This document shows, in pieces, positions 44,775 to 54,282 of a stretch of 64,000 nt of DNA. Every line of letters begins with the position of its first letter. The first letter of the stretch is position 1. Source of the DNA: Schlesneria sphaerica. GTDB taxonomy: Bacteria; Planctomycetota; Planctomycetia; Planctomycetales; Planctomycetaceae. Under the pieces are notes generated by a model. It made no database searches, was not told where the DNA came from, and saw nothing but the letters and a program-made list of their open reading frames with translations. The translations under genes were made by a program, and so were the position numbers. Where the stretch lies: the NCBI RefSeq assembly GCF_044336245.1, contig NZ_CP172346.1:6448001-6512000 (forward strand), read 5' to 3'.

Positions 44775-47180
44775 GTGCCCATGCTTTCGATCTCCCTTCC
44801 GTCTCACAGCTCTGCCAAATGCCTTTGCCTCATGCTGCTGATGGTTTTTGGAGGAATGCTCAGCGTCGCTCCAGTCCTCGCAGGCGAGTCAGGACTGACG
44901 GGGGAAGCCATTTATCAGCAGAAGTGCGGCTCGTGCCACGGTGCTCAAGGGGAAGGCAAAACGGCGGAATATCCGCATCCTCTTGTCGGCGACCGCTCGA
45001 TCGGAGAACTGGCGGAGTACATCAGCCGTACGATGCCTGAAGACAATCCTGGAACGTGTACGGGCGAAGAAGCCCAGCGCGTGGCGGAGTTTATCCATGA
45101 GGCTTTTTATTCGGCCACGGCCCAGGCGAGAAACAAGCCGGCCCGCATTGAACTGTCTCGATTGACCGTACGTCAGTATCGCAATGTGATGGCTGACCTG
45201 ATGTCAGAGTTTTTGGCGAAGGGATCCGCAGACCGTCGCGAAGGCCTTTGTGCGGACTACCACAAGGGCCGCAATGTCTGGGCGGATGACAAAGTGATTG
45301 ATCGACTCGATCCCCAGATTGCTTTCGACTTTCAAGACAAAAGCCCCGATGCCGATGCGCCAGATGGTCCGAAAATGGAACCCTATGAGTTCAGCATTAA
45401 ATGGCATGGCTCGGTCTACGCTCCAGAAACAGGCGACTACCAGTTCACCGTTCGCACCGACCAGTCGATGCGATTCTATCTGAACGATTTCCGGCAACCG
45501 CTGGTCGACGCACATGTGAAATCCGGATCCGATACCGTCTACAGCAATACGATTTACCTCATCGGGGGCCGCTACTATCCTCTGCGGCTAGAGTTCTCAA
45601 AAGCCTCTCAAGGGGTCCAGGATGACAAGGTCAAGCAGCGTCCGCCGGCACCGGCGTCCGTGTTTCTTGAGTGGAAACGACCTGACCATCTCGAAGAAGT
45701 GGTTCCGTCGCGATTTCTGATCGCGGGAATGGCTGCTCCCGTCTTTGTCGTTAGCACTCCGTTTCCGCCGGACGATCGCAGTCTGGGCTGGGAGCGGGCG
45801 ACGACGATCTCGAAAGATTGGGACGAGGCAGCAACCGAAGCCGCGTTTGAGGTGGCAAGTTATGTGACGACTCATCACACCTCACTTGCAGGGGTCGAGA
45901 AGGATGCGCCCGACTATCCGGCAAAACTGAAAGCGTTCTGTGAGCGATTCGTGGAACTGGCGTTTCGCCGGCCGCTCACTCCAGAGCAGCGAGAGCTGTA
46001 CATTGAACGCCAGTTCGCCGGGACTCCTGATCTCGAAGCAGCTTTGAACCGGGTGGTGCTCCTCACGCTGAAGTCGCCTCGCTTCCTGTACCGTGAAATT
46101 GGGGGATCGCCCGATCAGGTCGATGATCCGTATCACGTCGCCTCGCGAATCTCATTCGGTATGTGGGACTCGCTGCCGGACCGCCCTCTGCTGGATGCGG
46201 CGTCCCGTGGGGAACTTAAGACCCGAGAACAGATCATCGCTCAGGCCGAGAGAATGGTGAGCGACGATCGGACGACTTCCAAGTTACGCGAGTTTTTTCT
46301 GCGTTGGCTGAAAGTCGATCGTGGAGCAGATCTCAGCAAGGATCCGGTCGCCTATGGAGACTTCAACGAAACGCTCGCAAATGATCTGCGCACATCCCTG
46401 GAACTGTTCCTGGATGACGTTCTGACGAGTGAAACCGCAGATTTTCGTGCTCTGCTGCTGTCTGAAGAGCTTTATCTGAACGGTCGGCTGGCGAAGTTTT
46501 ATGGTGCGGATCTGGCCGAAGACGCCCCGTTCCAGAAGACGTCTCTCGAACCGGGAGAGCGAGCCGGCGTGCTGTCGCATCCGTACATGATGACCGGATT
46601 CGCCTACACCGCCACAAGTTCGCCCATTCATCGCGGAGTCTTCGTCTCACGCAGCGTGCTGGGACGAACACTGAGACCACCTCCGGAAGCCGTGACACCG
46701 CTGGCTCCTCAATTGCAACCGGACCTGACGACTCGGGATCGGGTCGCACTGCAGACAAGTCCCGAAAACTGTCTGTCGTGTCACTCCCTGATCAATCCAT
46801 TGGGGTTCACGATGGAAAAGTTCGACGCTGTGGGACGGTTTCGGAAAGTGGAAAACGGCAAGCCGATCGATGCCACAGGATCGTACCGAACTCGCCAGGG
46901 TGATACAGTACAGTTCTCTGATGTGACGGACCTGGCGCGGTTTCTGGCAGACAGTTCGGAAACACACGGAGCAATCGTTGAACAACTGTTTCATGGCATG
47001 GTCAAGCAACCGATCCAGGCCTATGGAACCGACGTGAAAGAGTCGTTGCGAGAGGCCTTTACCAAAGACAATTTTCACATTCGACGGTTGCTCGTTCAGA
47101 TCATCGCAACTTCCGCATTGACGGCCGCCGATGTCAAAACAGAGACTGTCGGAGACCTCAATGGGTCATCTCCCCGTTAA
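44775..47180 (+). CDS. Cytochrome c / PA14 / DUF1592-DUF1588-DUF1585 protein
   Basis: 801 residues, exported (leader SSAKCLCLMLLMVFGGMLSVAPVLA). An N-terminal cytochrome c domain has heme site CGSCH (Cys51 to His55). A DUF1587-like stretch (IELSRLTVRQYRNVMADLM) precedes a PA14-like beta domain at about 200-330 (FSIKWHGSVYAPETGDYQFTVRTDQSMRFYLND). Then DUF1595/DUF1592 (about 370-590, FCERFVELAFRRPLTPEQRELY, SPRFLYREI, LREFFLRWL), DUF1588 (about 600-700, ERAGVLSHPYMMTGFAYTATSSPIHRGVFVSRSVLGRTLRPPP with CLSCH and INPLGFTMEKFDAVGRFR) and DUF1585 at the end. PA14 suggests carbohydrate binding. It is paired with a DUF1552 gene 131 bases downstream, the usual arrangement. The reaction is unknown. 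Confidence 0.94.
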   Translation: MPMLSISLPSHSSAKCLCLMLLMVFGGMLSVAPVLAGESGLTGEAIYQQKCGSCHGAQGEGKTAEYPHPLVGDRSIGELAEYISRTMPEDNPGTCTGEEAQRVAEFIHEAFYSATAQARNKPARIELSRLTVRQYRNVMADLMSEFLAKGSADRREGLCADYHKGRNVWADDKVIDRLDPQIAFDFQDKSPDADAPDGPKMEPYEFSIKWHGSVYAPETGDYQFTVRTDQSMRFYLNDFRQPLVDAHVKSGSDTVYSNTIYLIGGRYYPLRLEFSKASQGVQDDKVKQRPPAPASVFLEWKRPDHLEEVVPSRFLIAGMAAPVFVVSTPFPPDDRSLGWERATTISKDWDEAATEAAFEVASYVTTHHTSLAGVEKDAPDYPAKLKAFCERFVELAFRRPLTPEQRELYIERQFAGTPDLEAALNRVVLLTLKSPRFLYREIGGSPDQVDDPYHVASRISFGMWDSLPDRPLLDAASRGELKTREQIIAQAERMVSDDRTTSKLREFFLRWLKVDRGADLSKDPVAYGDFNETLANDLRTSLELFLDDVLTSETADFRALLLSEELYLNGRLAKFYGADLAEDAPFQKTSLEPGERAGVLSHPYMMTGFAYTATSSPIHRGVFVSRSVLGRTLRPPPEAVTPLAPQLQPDLTTRDRVALQTSPENCLSCHSLINPLGFTMEKFDAVGRFRKVENGKPIDATGSYRTRQGDTVQFSDVTDLARFLADSSETHGAIVEQLFHGMVKQPIQAYGTDVKESLREAFTKDNFHIRRLLVQIIATSALTAADVKTETVGDLNGSSPR

Positions 47181-47311
47181 GTGGGCAGCGGGTCATCTTG
47201 CGGGCACAATATTCGGTTTAAAATGCCTGGCGATCGGGCAACCTTTTCGAGAAACGTCACATCGAGAAGCACGGTTGTGGAAACCGTGTTGACTGTAAAG
47301 AAGGGAAGATC

Positions 47312-48628
47312 ATGGCTCATCAATCCCGGCGCGAGTTTCTTCGGGACCTTGGCCTGAGTGCTGCCGCACTGCCATTCGTACTGAACCTGCCGAGTCTCGG
47401 ATTTGCAAATCAATCCGCCCGCAAGCAACGACTCGTCATCATTTTCAGTCCCAACGGTGTCGTCCCGCCGACATTCTGGCCTGATGAAGAAGGCTCTGAG
47501 TTCACGCTGAAGGAAAGTCTGACGCCGCTTCAACCCTTCAAGGATCGCCTGCTGACGCTGCACGGCGTCTGTGACCGCGTCAAAGGGGACGGCGACAGTC
47601 ACATGCGCGGCATCGGTTGCTTGCTGACTGGTGTCGAACTTTTCCCCGGTAACATTCAAGGGGGCTCGGATACCCCTGCGGGATGGTCGAGCGGTCTTTC
47701 GATCGATCAGGAAATCAAGAACTTTCTGCAGGCGAATCCGGCAACACGGACACGCTTTGGCTCGATGGAATTCGGTGTGCTGGTACCGGATTGGGCGGAT
47801 ACATGGACACGCATGTCCTACGCAGGTCCGAATAAGCCAAACACGCCCATCGATAACCCCTACCAGATGTTCTCGAAGATGTACGGACGGATGAAGGGGC
47901 AGGAGAATCTGAAGAGCATCCTGGATGATCTTCAGGGGGACCTGAAGACTCTTGCTGCCTCGGTAAATCACGAGGATCGTCAACTGCTTGAAGAGCAAAC
48001 GACGTTCGTCCGGGAAATGGAACGAGAACTGAGTGCCTCGAAGGCAGACGACGTCGGGCACGCGGTCCCCCAACTGGAGCCAGGGGTCAAAGAAGACGCG
48101 GAAAACATGCCTCGACTGAGCAAGATGCAGATCGAGTTGATGGTGAACAGCTTCGCTTCCGATTTCACCCGCGTTGCGACCTTGCAGTACACCAACTCGG
48201 TCGGCGATCAGAAAATGAAGTTCCTCGGTGTCGACGAAGGACACCATGAATTGTCACACAACGGTGACGATGATGAGAAATCACAAGAAAAACTGACGCG
48301 CATTAACAAGTGGTACGCCGAACAAGTGGCTTACCTGGCGAAGCGGTTGGCCGAAACTCCGGAACCGGGTGGCAGTGGCTCGCTGCTCGACAACACTCTG
48401 ATCGTCTGGACGAATGAACTCGGCAAGGGCAACACGCACACGTTAGACGACATCCCATTTGTGCTTGTCGGCAACGGCCTCGACTTCAAGATGGGGCGAT
48501 CGCTGAAGTTCGGTGGTACTCCGCACAATCGACTACTGATGTCGCTTGCTCATGGGTTTGGTCACCGAATCGATCGATTTGGAAATCCCGACTTCTGCGG
48601 TCAAGGTATCCTGTCGAATCTGACGTAA
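47312..48628 (+). CDS. DUF1552 family Tat-exported protein
   Basis: 438 residues. Twin-arginine leader SRREFLRDLGLSAAALPFVLNLPSLGFA. Body motifs RLVIIFSPNGVVPPTFWP, LLTLHGVCDR, DSHMRGIGCLLTGVELFPG, SIDQEIKNFL, MSYAGPNKPNTPIDNPYQMF and NTLIVWTNELGKGNTHTLDDIPFVLVGNGLDFKMGR identify DUF1552, which like DUF1501 belongs to the alkaline-phosphatase-like superfamily. Partner of the DUF1592-type cytochrome gene directly upstream. Probably part of an outer-face oxidative or hydrolytic system for complex polymers; that role is inference. Confidence 0.94.
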   Translation: MAHQSRREFLRDLGLSAAALPFVLNLPSLGFANQSARKQRLVIIFSPNGVVPPTFWPDEEGSEFTLKESLTPLQPFKDRLLTLHGVCDRVKGDGDSHMRGIGCLLTGVELFPGNIQGGSDTPAGWSSGLSIDQEIKNFLQANPATRTRFGSMEFGVLVPDWADTWTRMSYAGPNKPNTPIDNPYQMFSKMYGRMKGQENLKSILDDLQGDLKTLAASVNHEDRQLLEEQTTFVREMERELSASKADDVGHAVPQLEPGVKEDAENMPRLSKMQIELMVNSFASDFTRVATLQYTNSVGDQKMKFLGVDEGHHELSHNGDDDEKSQEKLTRINKWYAEQVAYLAKRLAETPEPGGSGSLLDNTLIVWTNELGKGNTHTLDDIPFVLVGNGLDFKMGRSLKFGGTPHNRLLMSLAHGFGHRIDRFGNPDFCGQGILSNLT

Positions 48629-49100
48629 TCCATTGAGCTCACCCAGTCTCAGCGGTTTTCGCTGTGCTCCTGGGAAGGCTCTCACTCAGGCACCGTTGGA
48701 TGCCGCCCCTATGGGGGGCGAAACTGTTCCCTTTCCTCCACCGCTGCGAACTTTCGCGACGCGGTCCAGGAAAGGGAAATTTCGTTGGTGCGTCATGATT
48801 TTGTCCTGTTACGACCGGCGCGGCACAGCAGCTTACGATGGTGACGGACGAACTTGAGGTGCTGGCAATCCATCGTTGCTGGGAAGACCGCCGACGGCAG
48901 TCCGCGTCGCGTCCTGTTCCGCTGCAAACCGGTCGGCTGCAGACTTGTTTTGGCATTCATGGGTTGTCCAGTCTCGCTGTTCAAAACCGCGTCTTGCTAA
49001 AATTGCCGATTCTCGACTACAGTGCCGATGTCCACCAGTCCGGCGAAAGGATTTCGACCGGCAGGGGGCGGTATTCATATTGACAAGGGCGGATGCACGG
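48629..49100. other. Region upstream of mreB with long hairpin
   Basis: No credible gene. Positions 48727-48778 fold as one extended hairpin: TTCCCTTTCCT with AGGAAAGGGAA (11 bp), then after a 3x3 loop CCGC/GCGG, then GCGA/TCGC around the loop ACTT. It lies about 100 bases after the DUF1552 stop and 320 before mreB, so it could be the end of the cytochrome operon or part of the mreB leader. No T-run follows. Confidence 0.55.
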
Positions 49101-50150
49101 ATGCTGAATCGTCTGCGACGTTGGTTGAGTCCTGACCTGGCCATTGATTTGGGTACGGCGAACACGCTCGTAGCCATTCAGGGCGAAGGAGTGGTCCTGG
49201 ACGAACCTTCTGTTGTGGCTCTGCAGCATGGCACGCGAAAGGTTCTGGGACGCGGTACGGCCGTCGGAAAGCTGGCGAAGCAGATGCTCGGTCGCACGCC
49301 AGACTCGATCACCGCCGTCCGTCCGATTCAAGATGGCGTCATTACCGATTTTGAACTGTGCGAGGCAATGCTTCGCTACTTCATCCAGAAGGCCGCTCGA
49401 ACCACTCCCGGATTCAAACCGAATGTTGTGATCTCGGTTCCGGGGAGCATTACGAACGTCGAAAAGCGTGCTGTTTTCAACAGTGCGGAACGTGCCGGTG
49501 CCGGACGCGTCTATCTGATCAACGAATCCAAAGCGGCGAGTATTGGTGCGGGTCTGCCCATCTCTGAACCTCTTGCCAGTATGATCTGCGACATCGGTGG
49601 TGGGACTACAGAGGTCGCTGTATTGAGTCTGGCAGAAATTGTCGCCAGCAAATCACTGCGCGTCGCCGGAGACGAAATTGATCAGGCGATTGTGGAGTAC
49701 ATGAAACAGCATTTCGCGCTGCGAATTGGTGACCAGTCGGCAGAGCAGCTCAAAATCAAAATCGGGTGTGCATACCCGCTGAATCAGGAACAAACCTGCG
49801 AAGTCCGTGGGCTGGATATCGTGAGCGGTGTTCCTCGCAAAGCCATGGTAACCAGCGAGCAGGTGAGAGACGCCCTGCGAGGTCCGCTCGATGCCATCCT
49901 GGGCTGCGTGAAGTCCGTCATTGAACAATGTGATCCCGAACTGGTTGCAGACCTCTCTGATACAGGAATGGTCCTGTCGGGGGGCGGAGCACTTCTGCCG
50001 GGGCTGCCGCTTTATTTTCAAGAGCACCTGGGGATTCCGGTGCGGGTCGCAGATGACCCGCTGCGAACGGTCGTCCGTGGTGCGGCGATTTGCATTGAAC
50101 ATCTTTCGCAGTGGAAAGAGGGGCTTGAAACAAACGATCGGAACTTGTGA
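49101..50150 (+). CDS. mreB: MreB rod-shape actin homologue
   Basis: 349 residues from ATG 49101; upstream in-frame codons are not MreB-like. An actin-fold ATPase that forms membrane-associated filaments and guides lateral wall synthesis. Motifs: phosphate-1 AIDLGTANTLV, VVISVPGSITNVEKRAV, adenosine-site INESKAASIGAGLPI, phosphate-2 CDIGGGTTEVAVLSL, and C-terminal GMVLSGGGALLPGL. The length is normal. First gene of an mreB-mreC-mreD-mrdA cluster. The family is not universal in planctomycetes, so its presence with an intact PBP2 argues for a real elongation machinery. Confidence 0.96.
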   Translation: MLNRLRRWLSPDLAIDLGTANTLVAIQGEGVVLDEPSVVALQHGTRKVLGRGTAVGKLAKQMLGRTPDSITAVRPIQDGVITDFELCEAMLRYFIQKAARTTPGFKPNVVISVPGSITNVEKRAVFNSAERAGAGRVYLINESKAASIGAGLPISEPLASMICDIGGGTTEVAVLSLAEIVASKSLRVAGDEIDQAIVEYMKQHFALRIGDQSAEQLKIKIGCAYPLNQEQTCEVRGLDIVSGVPRKAMVTSEQVRDALRGPLDAILGCVKSVIEQCDPELVADLSDTGMVLSGGGALLPGLPLYFQEHLGIPVRVADDPLRTVVRGAAICIEHLSQWKEGLETNDRNL

Positions 50151-50331
50151 CGAACAGGGATTTCTGCCCTCGTGACCGGCCGAGTCGCACAGTCGGCTCT
50201 CCTCACGAGCAGGAAGCTCTCGCGATTCGGAGTTTGTCAGCGCGGGAGTCCATTTTCGTCGACGTGAGACATCGATCTCGGAATGCATCCTAACACACGT
50301 CCTGAAACCTCAACGAGAATTGCTGCTGGCC

Positions 50332-51282
50332 ATGGCAACTCGATCCGTAATGACATGCTGCTGTCTGTTGCTGACGGGAATCGGTCTCTATTTCGCTCCC
50401 GAGGGGCTGACGACCGTTGTTCGGGCACGAGTGATGGATGTACTTCGCCCCGCATTTGTTGCAGTGAATCACGCAGCGAACAGTCTTGGTTTGAGGCCGT
50501 TCGATCCATCCGCTGGAGCGGGTGACCGAGCAGAGGGGCCGCTGGTGGCCAAACTGACGGAAGAACTGGATGACGAGAGAGCCAACAATCGGGCTCTACA
50601 ACTTCGATTGGCGCAACTGACCGAACGACTGGCCGCAGAGGACGAAATCTATTCGGCCATCAACCAGACGAAGCGTTTGGTCTCCCCCGCACTGACCGAA
50701 GTCGCTGTGCTGGGTGATGTTGTCGCTGAGCAGTGGCGTGCTGGAAAGTTCCTGGCCCAGGGGGCGAATCAGGGGCTGCGCGAAAACGAACTCGTCATTT
50801 CCAATCGAAAGCCCCTGCGCCCGCTCGTCGACGGGGGCGAGGATTTTGGCATCTCGGCTGAGGACAAAATGCTCTTGGGACGCTGCGTGATTGGGAAGAT
50901 CGAAACCGTCGGGCAATGGACCAGCACATTCCAACTGGTGACGGATTCTCGCTACCGCGGACGTGCTCAACTGATCCGGGAAACGGATTCGGGGTTCGTG
51001 TTTGAAGCCCAGGGAATCCTGAAGGGACAGGGGGGGCCTCTGTGCAAACTGGAAGGGATTCCAGCCGAGAAATCTGTTCGACTTAATGACGCTGTCTACA
51101 CAGCAGACCGCGACGGCGTTGTCCCCACGCCGTTCTACTACGGTCGTGTCGTGGAGGCTGAACTGGGACCAGACGACCATGAATGGACTGTCCTTGTTCG
51201 CCCTGCTCCGCTCCCCGCGCAACTCACGACGGTTCAGGTCTTACGGATCGAGGCCAACCCGGAACGATTGGTGGTGAGATGA
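50332..51282 (+). CDS. mreC: MreC rod-shape protein
   Basis: 316 residues from ATG 50332; a TTG at 50320, with GAGA close upstream, is also possible. One N-terminal membrane anchor (SVMTCCCLLLTGIGLYFAPEGL), a coiled-coil of about 75-115 (AKLTEELDDERANNRALQLRLAQLTERLAAEDEIYS), then the periplasmic beta-barrel domains (VLGDVVAEQWRAGKFLAQGANQGLRENELVISN ... LGRCVIGKIETVGQWTSTFQLVTDSRYRGRAQLIRE). It scaffolds MreB, MreD and PBP2 in the elongasome. Its end overlaps mreD (ATGA-type overlap), as in classic mre operons. Confidence 0.9.
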   Translation: MATRSVMTCCCLLLTGIGLYFAPEGLTTVVRARVMDVLRPAFVAVNHAANSLGLRPFDPSAGAGDRAEGPLVAKLTEELDDERANNRALQLRLAQLTERLAAEDEIYSAINQTKRLVSPALTEVAVLGDVVAEQWRAGKFLAQGANQGLRENELVISNRKPLRPLVDGGEDFGISAEDKMLLGRCVIGKIETVGQWTSTFQLVTDSRYRGRAQLIRETDSGFVFEAQGILKGQGGPLCKLEGIPAEKSVRLNDAVYTADRDGVVPTPFYYGRVVEAELGPDDHEWTVLVRPAPLPAQLTTVQVLRIEANPERLVVR

Positions 51283-51833
51283 TGACCCGGTTCGCTGTGA
51301 CGGCCGCATTGGTCTCGCTGGCCCTCGTGCTGCAGTCGACCATCGCCCCCATTCTGGGCTGGGAACAAGTGCGGCCATGGTTCCCCGGAATGGTGCTGGT
51401 GGCGTCGGTATTCCTCAATCAGGGGACGGCGGGAATTCTGTGGGCCGCCCTGCTGGGACTGGGCGTCGATTCGCTTTCGAGTGAACGGGTCGGTGTGCAA
51501 CTCGCCATCGCGACCGTGATCGCCAGTCTGTTGACAGTGGCGCTCGAAGAGACACCCTCTCGGGGGACTGTGATCTATTCGATCTTTGTCATTGTCTCCA
51601 CATTCCTGTGGCGAAGTCTGAACGTCCTGACGCAGGCGTGGCTGGTCGGAGAGTTGGTTGACCCGATGCGCGTGCTCATTCTCGCATCCGGCGATGCGTC
51701 CTATACGACGGCCATCGTACTGTTCTTGACGACTGCTTATCGTCTGGTTCGCAGAATGATCCGCCGCCAGGAATCGCGATCGACATTCTCGCTGAATAAC
51801 CAATGGTCGATGCTGACCCGATTTGAACGTTGA
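51279..51833 (+). CDS. mreD: MreD-like membrane protein
   Basis: 184 residues from ATG 51279, overlapping the mreC stop by four bases. Five to six hydrophobic helices (FAVTAALVSLALVLQSTIAPILGW, WFPGMVLVASVFLNQGTAGILWAALLGLGVDSLSS, LAIATVIASLLTVAL, VIYSIFVIVSTFLWR, YTTAIVLFLTTAYRLV), the usual size and topology of MreD. Sequence similarity in this family is low, so the assignment rests largely on position between mreC and mrdA and on topology. It acts in the inner membrane, bridging MreC and the synthases. Confidence 0.82.
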   Translation: MMTRFAVTAALVSLALVLQSTIAPILGWEQVRPWFPGMVLVASVFLNQGTAGILWAALLGLGVDSLSSERVGVQLAIATVIASLLTVALEETPSRGTVIYSIFVIVSTFLWRSLNVLTQAWLVGELVDPMRVLILASGDASYTTAIVLFLTTAYRLVRRMIRRQESRSTFSLNNQWSMLTRFER

Positions 51834-51867
51834 CGTTGTCGTGCTGATTGTGGGAACTCTTGAGCAC

Positions 51868-54168
51868 ATGATGCTGAATCGACCCGTATCCTTTTCCGAG
51901 AGAGACGACGCAGCGGCCGATCGGGGCTTCAACCCTGACCGGGATCCGCGAATTCGACTGGTTGTACTGTGGATTGGGATGCTGCTGCCCGTACTGGTCG
52001 TCACAGGTCGTGTGGCTCAACTCCAACTGAGCCTCCGCGAAGATTTCGCTGCGGCCTTCTCGTTAACGACAGAGACACTGGAAGACATTCCAGCACGAGA
52101 TGGCCGAATTCTCGCGGCGGATGGCAGTATTCTGGCGGGCGATGCCGAGACGTACGACCTGGCGGTCTACTATCCGGCATTGAAGAATCCCCCAGACGAG
52201 AAGTGGGTCGCCGACCAGTCCAGGATGCGTCTCAGCAAGACGGATCGCAAGGATCAGGCGAAGGTCGAGGAACAGAAAGCAAAGATTCTCGCTGAGAGAG
52301 AAGTCGCCTGGCAAAAGATTGCTGAGCTGACCGATCGATCTCTGGATGAGATCAACGAGGCGCGCGAGAGAGAGCAGCAGCGGGTCGAGCGAATCAAAGA
52401 GTCGGTCTATCGAAGGCAACTGCAGCGCTCTGAAGCGGCAGGCGAAATGCAGCCGAAAAGTGAAGAAAAATCACCGTCCGTCGTCTATTCAATCTGGGAT
52501 CAGCTACAGCAGGCACTTTCGGAACCGCCGGAACGAGATCGCGGTCCTCAACCCGTCAAGGAAGAGTTCGAATACCACACAGTCATCTCCGGAATTGATG
52601 CAGAGAGCCGGGCAGAAATTGAAGCTCATCCTGAGCGCTATCCCTACACGCAGATCATTGTCCATCGGCGGCGGCACTATCCAGCAGGTGAGCTGGCTTC
52701 TCACGTCATTGGGATTCGAAAACCGCTGACGGACGAGCAACTGGCAAAACGCAAAGAGCGATTTCCTGACGGCGACCCCCAGGATTATCGGCTCGGTGAT
52801 CCCTGCGGATTGAGTGGGCTCGAACTAAGTTATGATTCCCTGCTGAAAGGGGTACGTGGTCAACGAGCGCTCGTCAAGAACCGTCGCGGTGAAATAGTCG
52901 AAACGCGTGTTGTCCGCCTGCCTCAGCACGGCCGTGACCTTGTGCTGACGCTGGATGCCGATGTCCAGCGACGCGCAGAACAACTGCTGGATGAGGCACT
53001 CGCCAAGGTCACCATCAAAGGAACAGTCGATCCGGAAACGAGTCAGGGGCAGTTTCGGGATCCGACTTGTCCGCAGGGAGGAGCTCTTGTTGCTCTGGAT
53101 GTGCAGACCGGTGCGATCCTGGCCGCCGCAGCGGCACCGAGATTTGACTTGAACCTGTTGATCACACCTGACGCGGCGCAATGGGATGAAGTGAAATCTG
53201 ATCCTCGCAGCCCTTTCCTGTCACGTGTGACGCAAATGGCATTGCCGCCAGGCTCGGTATTCAAGATCGTGTCCGCCGTGGCCGCGATCGAGAGTGGAAA
53301 AATGCCTCCTTTATCGCAATTCCATTGTCAGGGGTTTCTTGATCGCCCCGATCGAAATCGCTGTCTTCCCTTCCGGCACAGCGGTGTCGGTCATGGAGAC
53401 GTGAGTCTTGCCGATGCCTTGTGCCGATCATGCAACGTTTATTTCTATACGGCCGCACGCAGGATGGGGCCACGCTCGCTGGTCGACTGGGCAAGGCGGT
53501 TTGGGGTCGGGCAGCCCACCGGGATTGATCTTCCGTCCGAATCAGCCGGACGACTCCCTGTCCCTGATGCACCGCTGGGGGTTGGGGAGGTTCAGGAAAA
53601 ATGGAAACCCGGAACCACACTCGACCTGTCCATCGGACAGTCGTCGTTGATGATGACTCCTCTGCAGATGGCCCGGATCATGGCGGCCATTGCGAATGAC
53701 GGTCACCTCGTGACCCCTCATTTTGCTGCGGACTCGGGGCCTGCGTCGATGGATGAGACGAGCTATCTCCGGAGTGCCATTCCCGCATCGCAGGCGCAAC
53801 CGATCGAAGGCCTGCGGCGTGAGACGCTCGGCTATGTTCGTGAGGGGCTGACCATGGTCGTACATCATCCGCGAGGCACTGCTTATAAGACGGTCAGGAT
53901 GAAGGAGATCACGATCGCCGGGAAGACGGGGACTGCAGAGACTAGCGGTGTCGATCACGCCTGGTTCGCGGGATACGCCCCTGCGGAACAGCCTCGCATC
54001 GCATTTGTGGTGGTGCTTCAGAACGGAGGAAGCGGGGGTGCTGTGGCAGGTCCTGTGGCTCATGACTTTTTGAAGACGCTGGTCGAACTGGGGCTGGTGA
54101 CAAAGCCGTCATCCCTGCTGAGCGATCGGTCAGCAAGCCGTATCAGTTCGGAACACTCGGTTGATTGA
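51868..54168 (+). CDS. mrdA: Penicillin-binding protein 2 (transpeptidase)
   Basis: 766 residues from ATG 51868; a TTG at 51823 that overlaps mreD is the alternative. Class B PBP that crosslinks lateral-wall peptidoglycan. One membrane anchor at about 29-50 (IRLVVLWIGMLLPVLVVTGRVAQL), dimerisation/pedestal region starting ETLEDIPARDGRILAADGSILA, then the transpeptidase domain with catalytic Ser463 (SVFK, Lys466), Ser521-Cys-Asn523 (SxN) and Lys686-Thr-Gly688 (KTGTAE). All active-site motifs are intact. The protein is about 130 residues longer than E. coli PBP2, mainly through a charged, helical Lys/Glu/Gln/Arg-rich insertion at about 108-230. No rodA follows; the next plus-strand element is a candidate RNA. 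Confidence 0.94.
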   Translation: MMLNRPVSFSERDDAAADRGFNPDRDPRIRLVVLWIGMLLPVLVVTGRVAQLQLSLREDFAAAFSLTTETLEDIPARDGRILAADGSILAGDAETYDLAVYYPALKNPPDEKWVADQSRMRLSKTDRKDQAKVEEQKAKILAEREVAWQKIAELTDRSLDEINEAREREQQRVERIKESVYRRQLQRSEAAGEMQPKSEEKSPSVVYSIWDQLQQALSEPPERDRGPQPVKEEFEYHTVISGIDAESRAEIEAHPERYPYTQIIVHRRRHYPAGELASHVIGIRKPLTDEQLAKRKERFPDGDPQDYRLGDPCGLSGLELSYDSLLKGVRGQRALVKNRRGEIVETRVVRLPQHGRDLVLTLDADVQRRAEQLLDEALAKVTIKGTVDPETSQGQFRDPTCPQGGALVALDVQTGAILAAAAAPRFDLNLLITPDAAQWDEVKSDPRSPFLSRVTQMALPPGSVFKIVSAVAAIESGKMPPLSQFHCQGFLDRPDRNRCLPFRHSGVGHGDVSLADALCRSCNVYFYTAARRMGPRSLVDWARRFGVGQPTGIDLPSESAGRLPVPDAPLGVGEVQEKWKPGTTLDLSIGQSSLMMTPLQMARIMAAIANDGHLVTPHFAADSGPASMDETSYLRSAIPASQAQPIEGLRRETLGYVREGLTMVVHHPRGTAYKTVRMKEITIAGKTGTAETSGVDHAWFAGYAPAEQPRIAFVVVLQNGGSGGAVAGPVAHDFLKTLVELGLVTKPSSLLSDRSASRISSEHSVD

Positions 54169-54247
54169 TTCGGGGTGTGCCAGCAAACGGAAAAAAATCC
54201 CTCGTTTTTGCGCTTCTTACAAAATGCGTACTACTGGAAAAGATGTG

Positions 54248-54276
54248 TTGACCCAGATGAAATTAGCCTCTATTGT
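54248..54276 (+). promoter_or_regulatory. Predicted promoter of candidate RNA
   Basis: TTGACC (54248-54253, 5/6) and TATTGT (54271-54276, 4/6) with the optimal 17-base spacer, about 80 bases after the mrdA stop. Transcription would begin near 54283 and reach the terminator at 54609. Confidence 0.5.
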
Positions 54277-54282
54277 TCGCCC

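Noticed and set aside
47177..48247. 356-codon minus frame
   Set aside because: Antisense to the DUF1552 gene, whose motifs are unmistakable.
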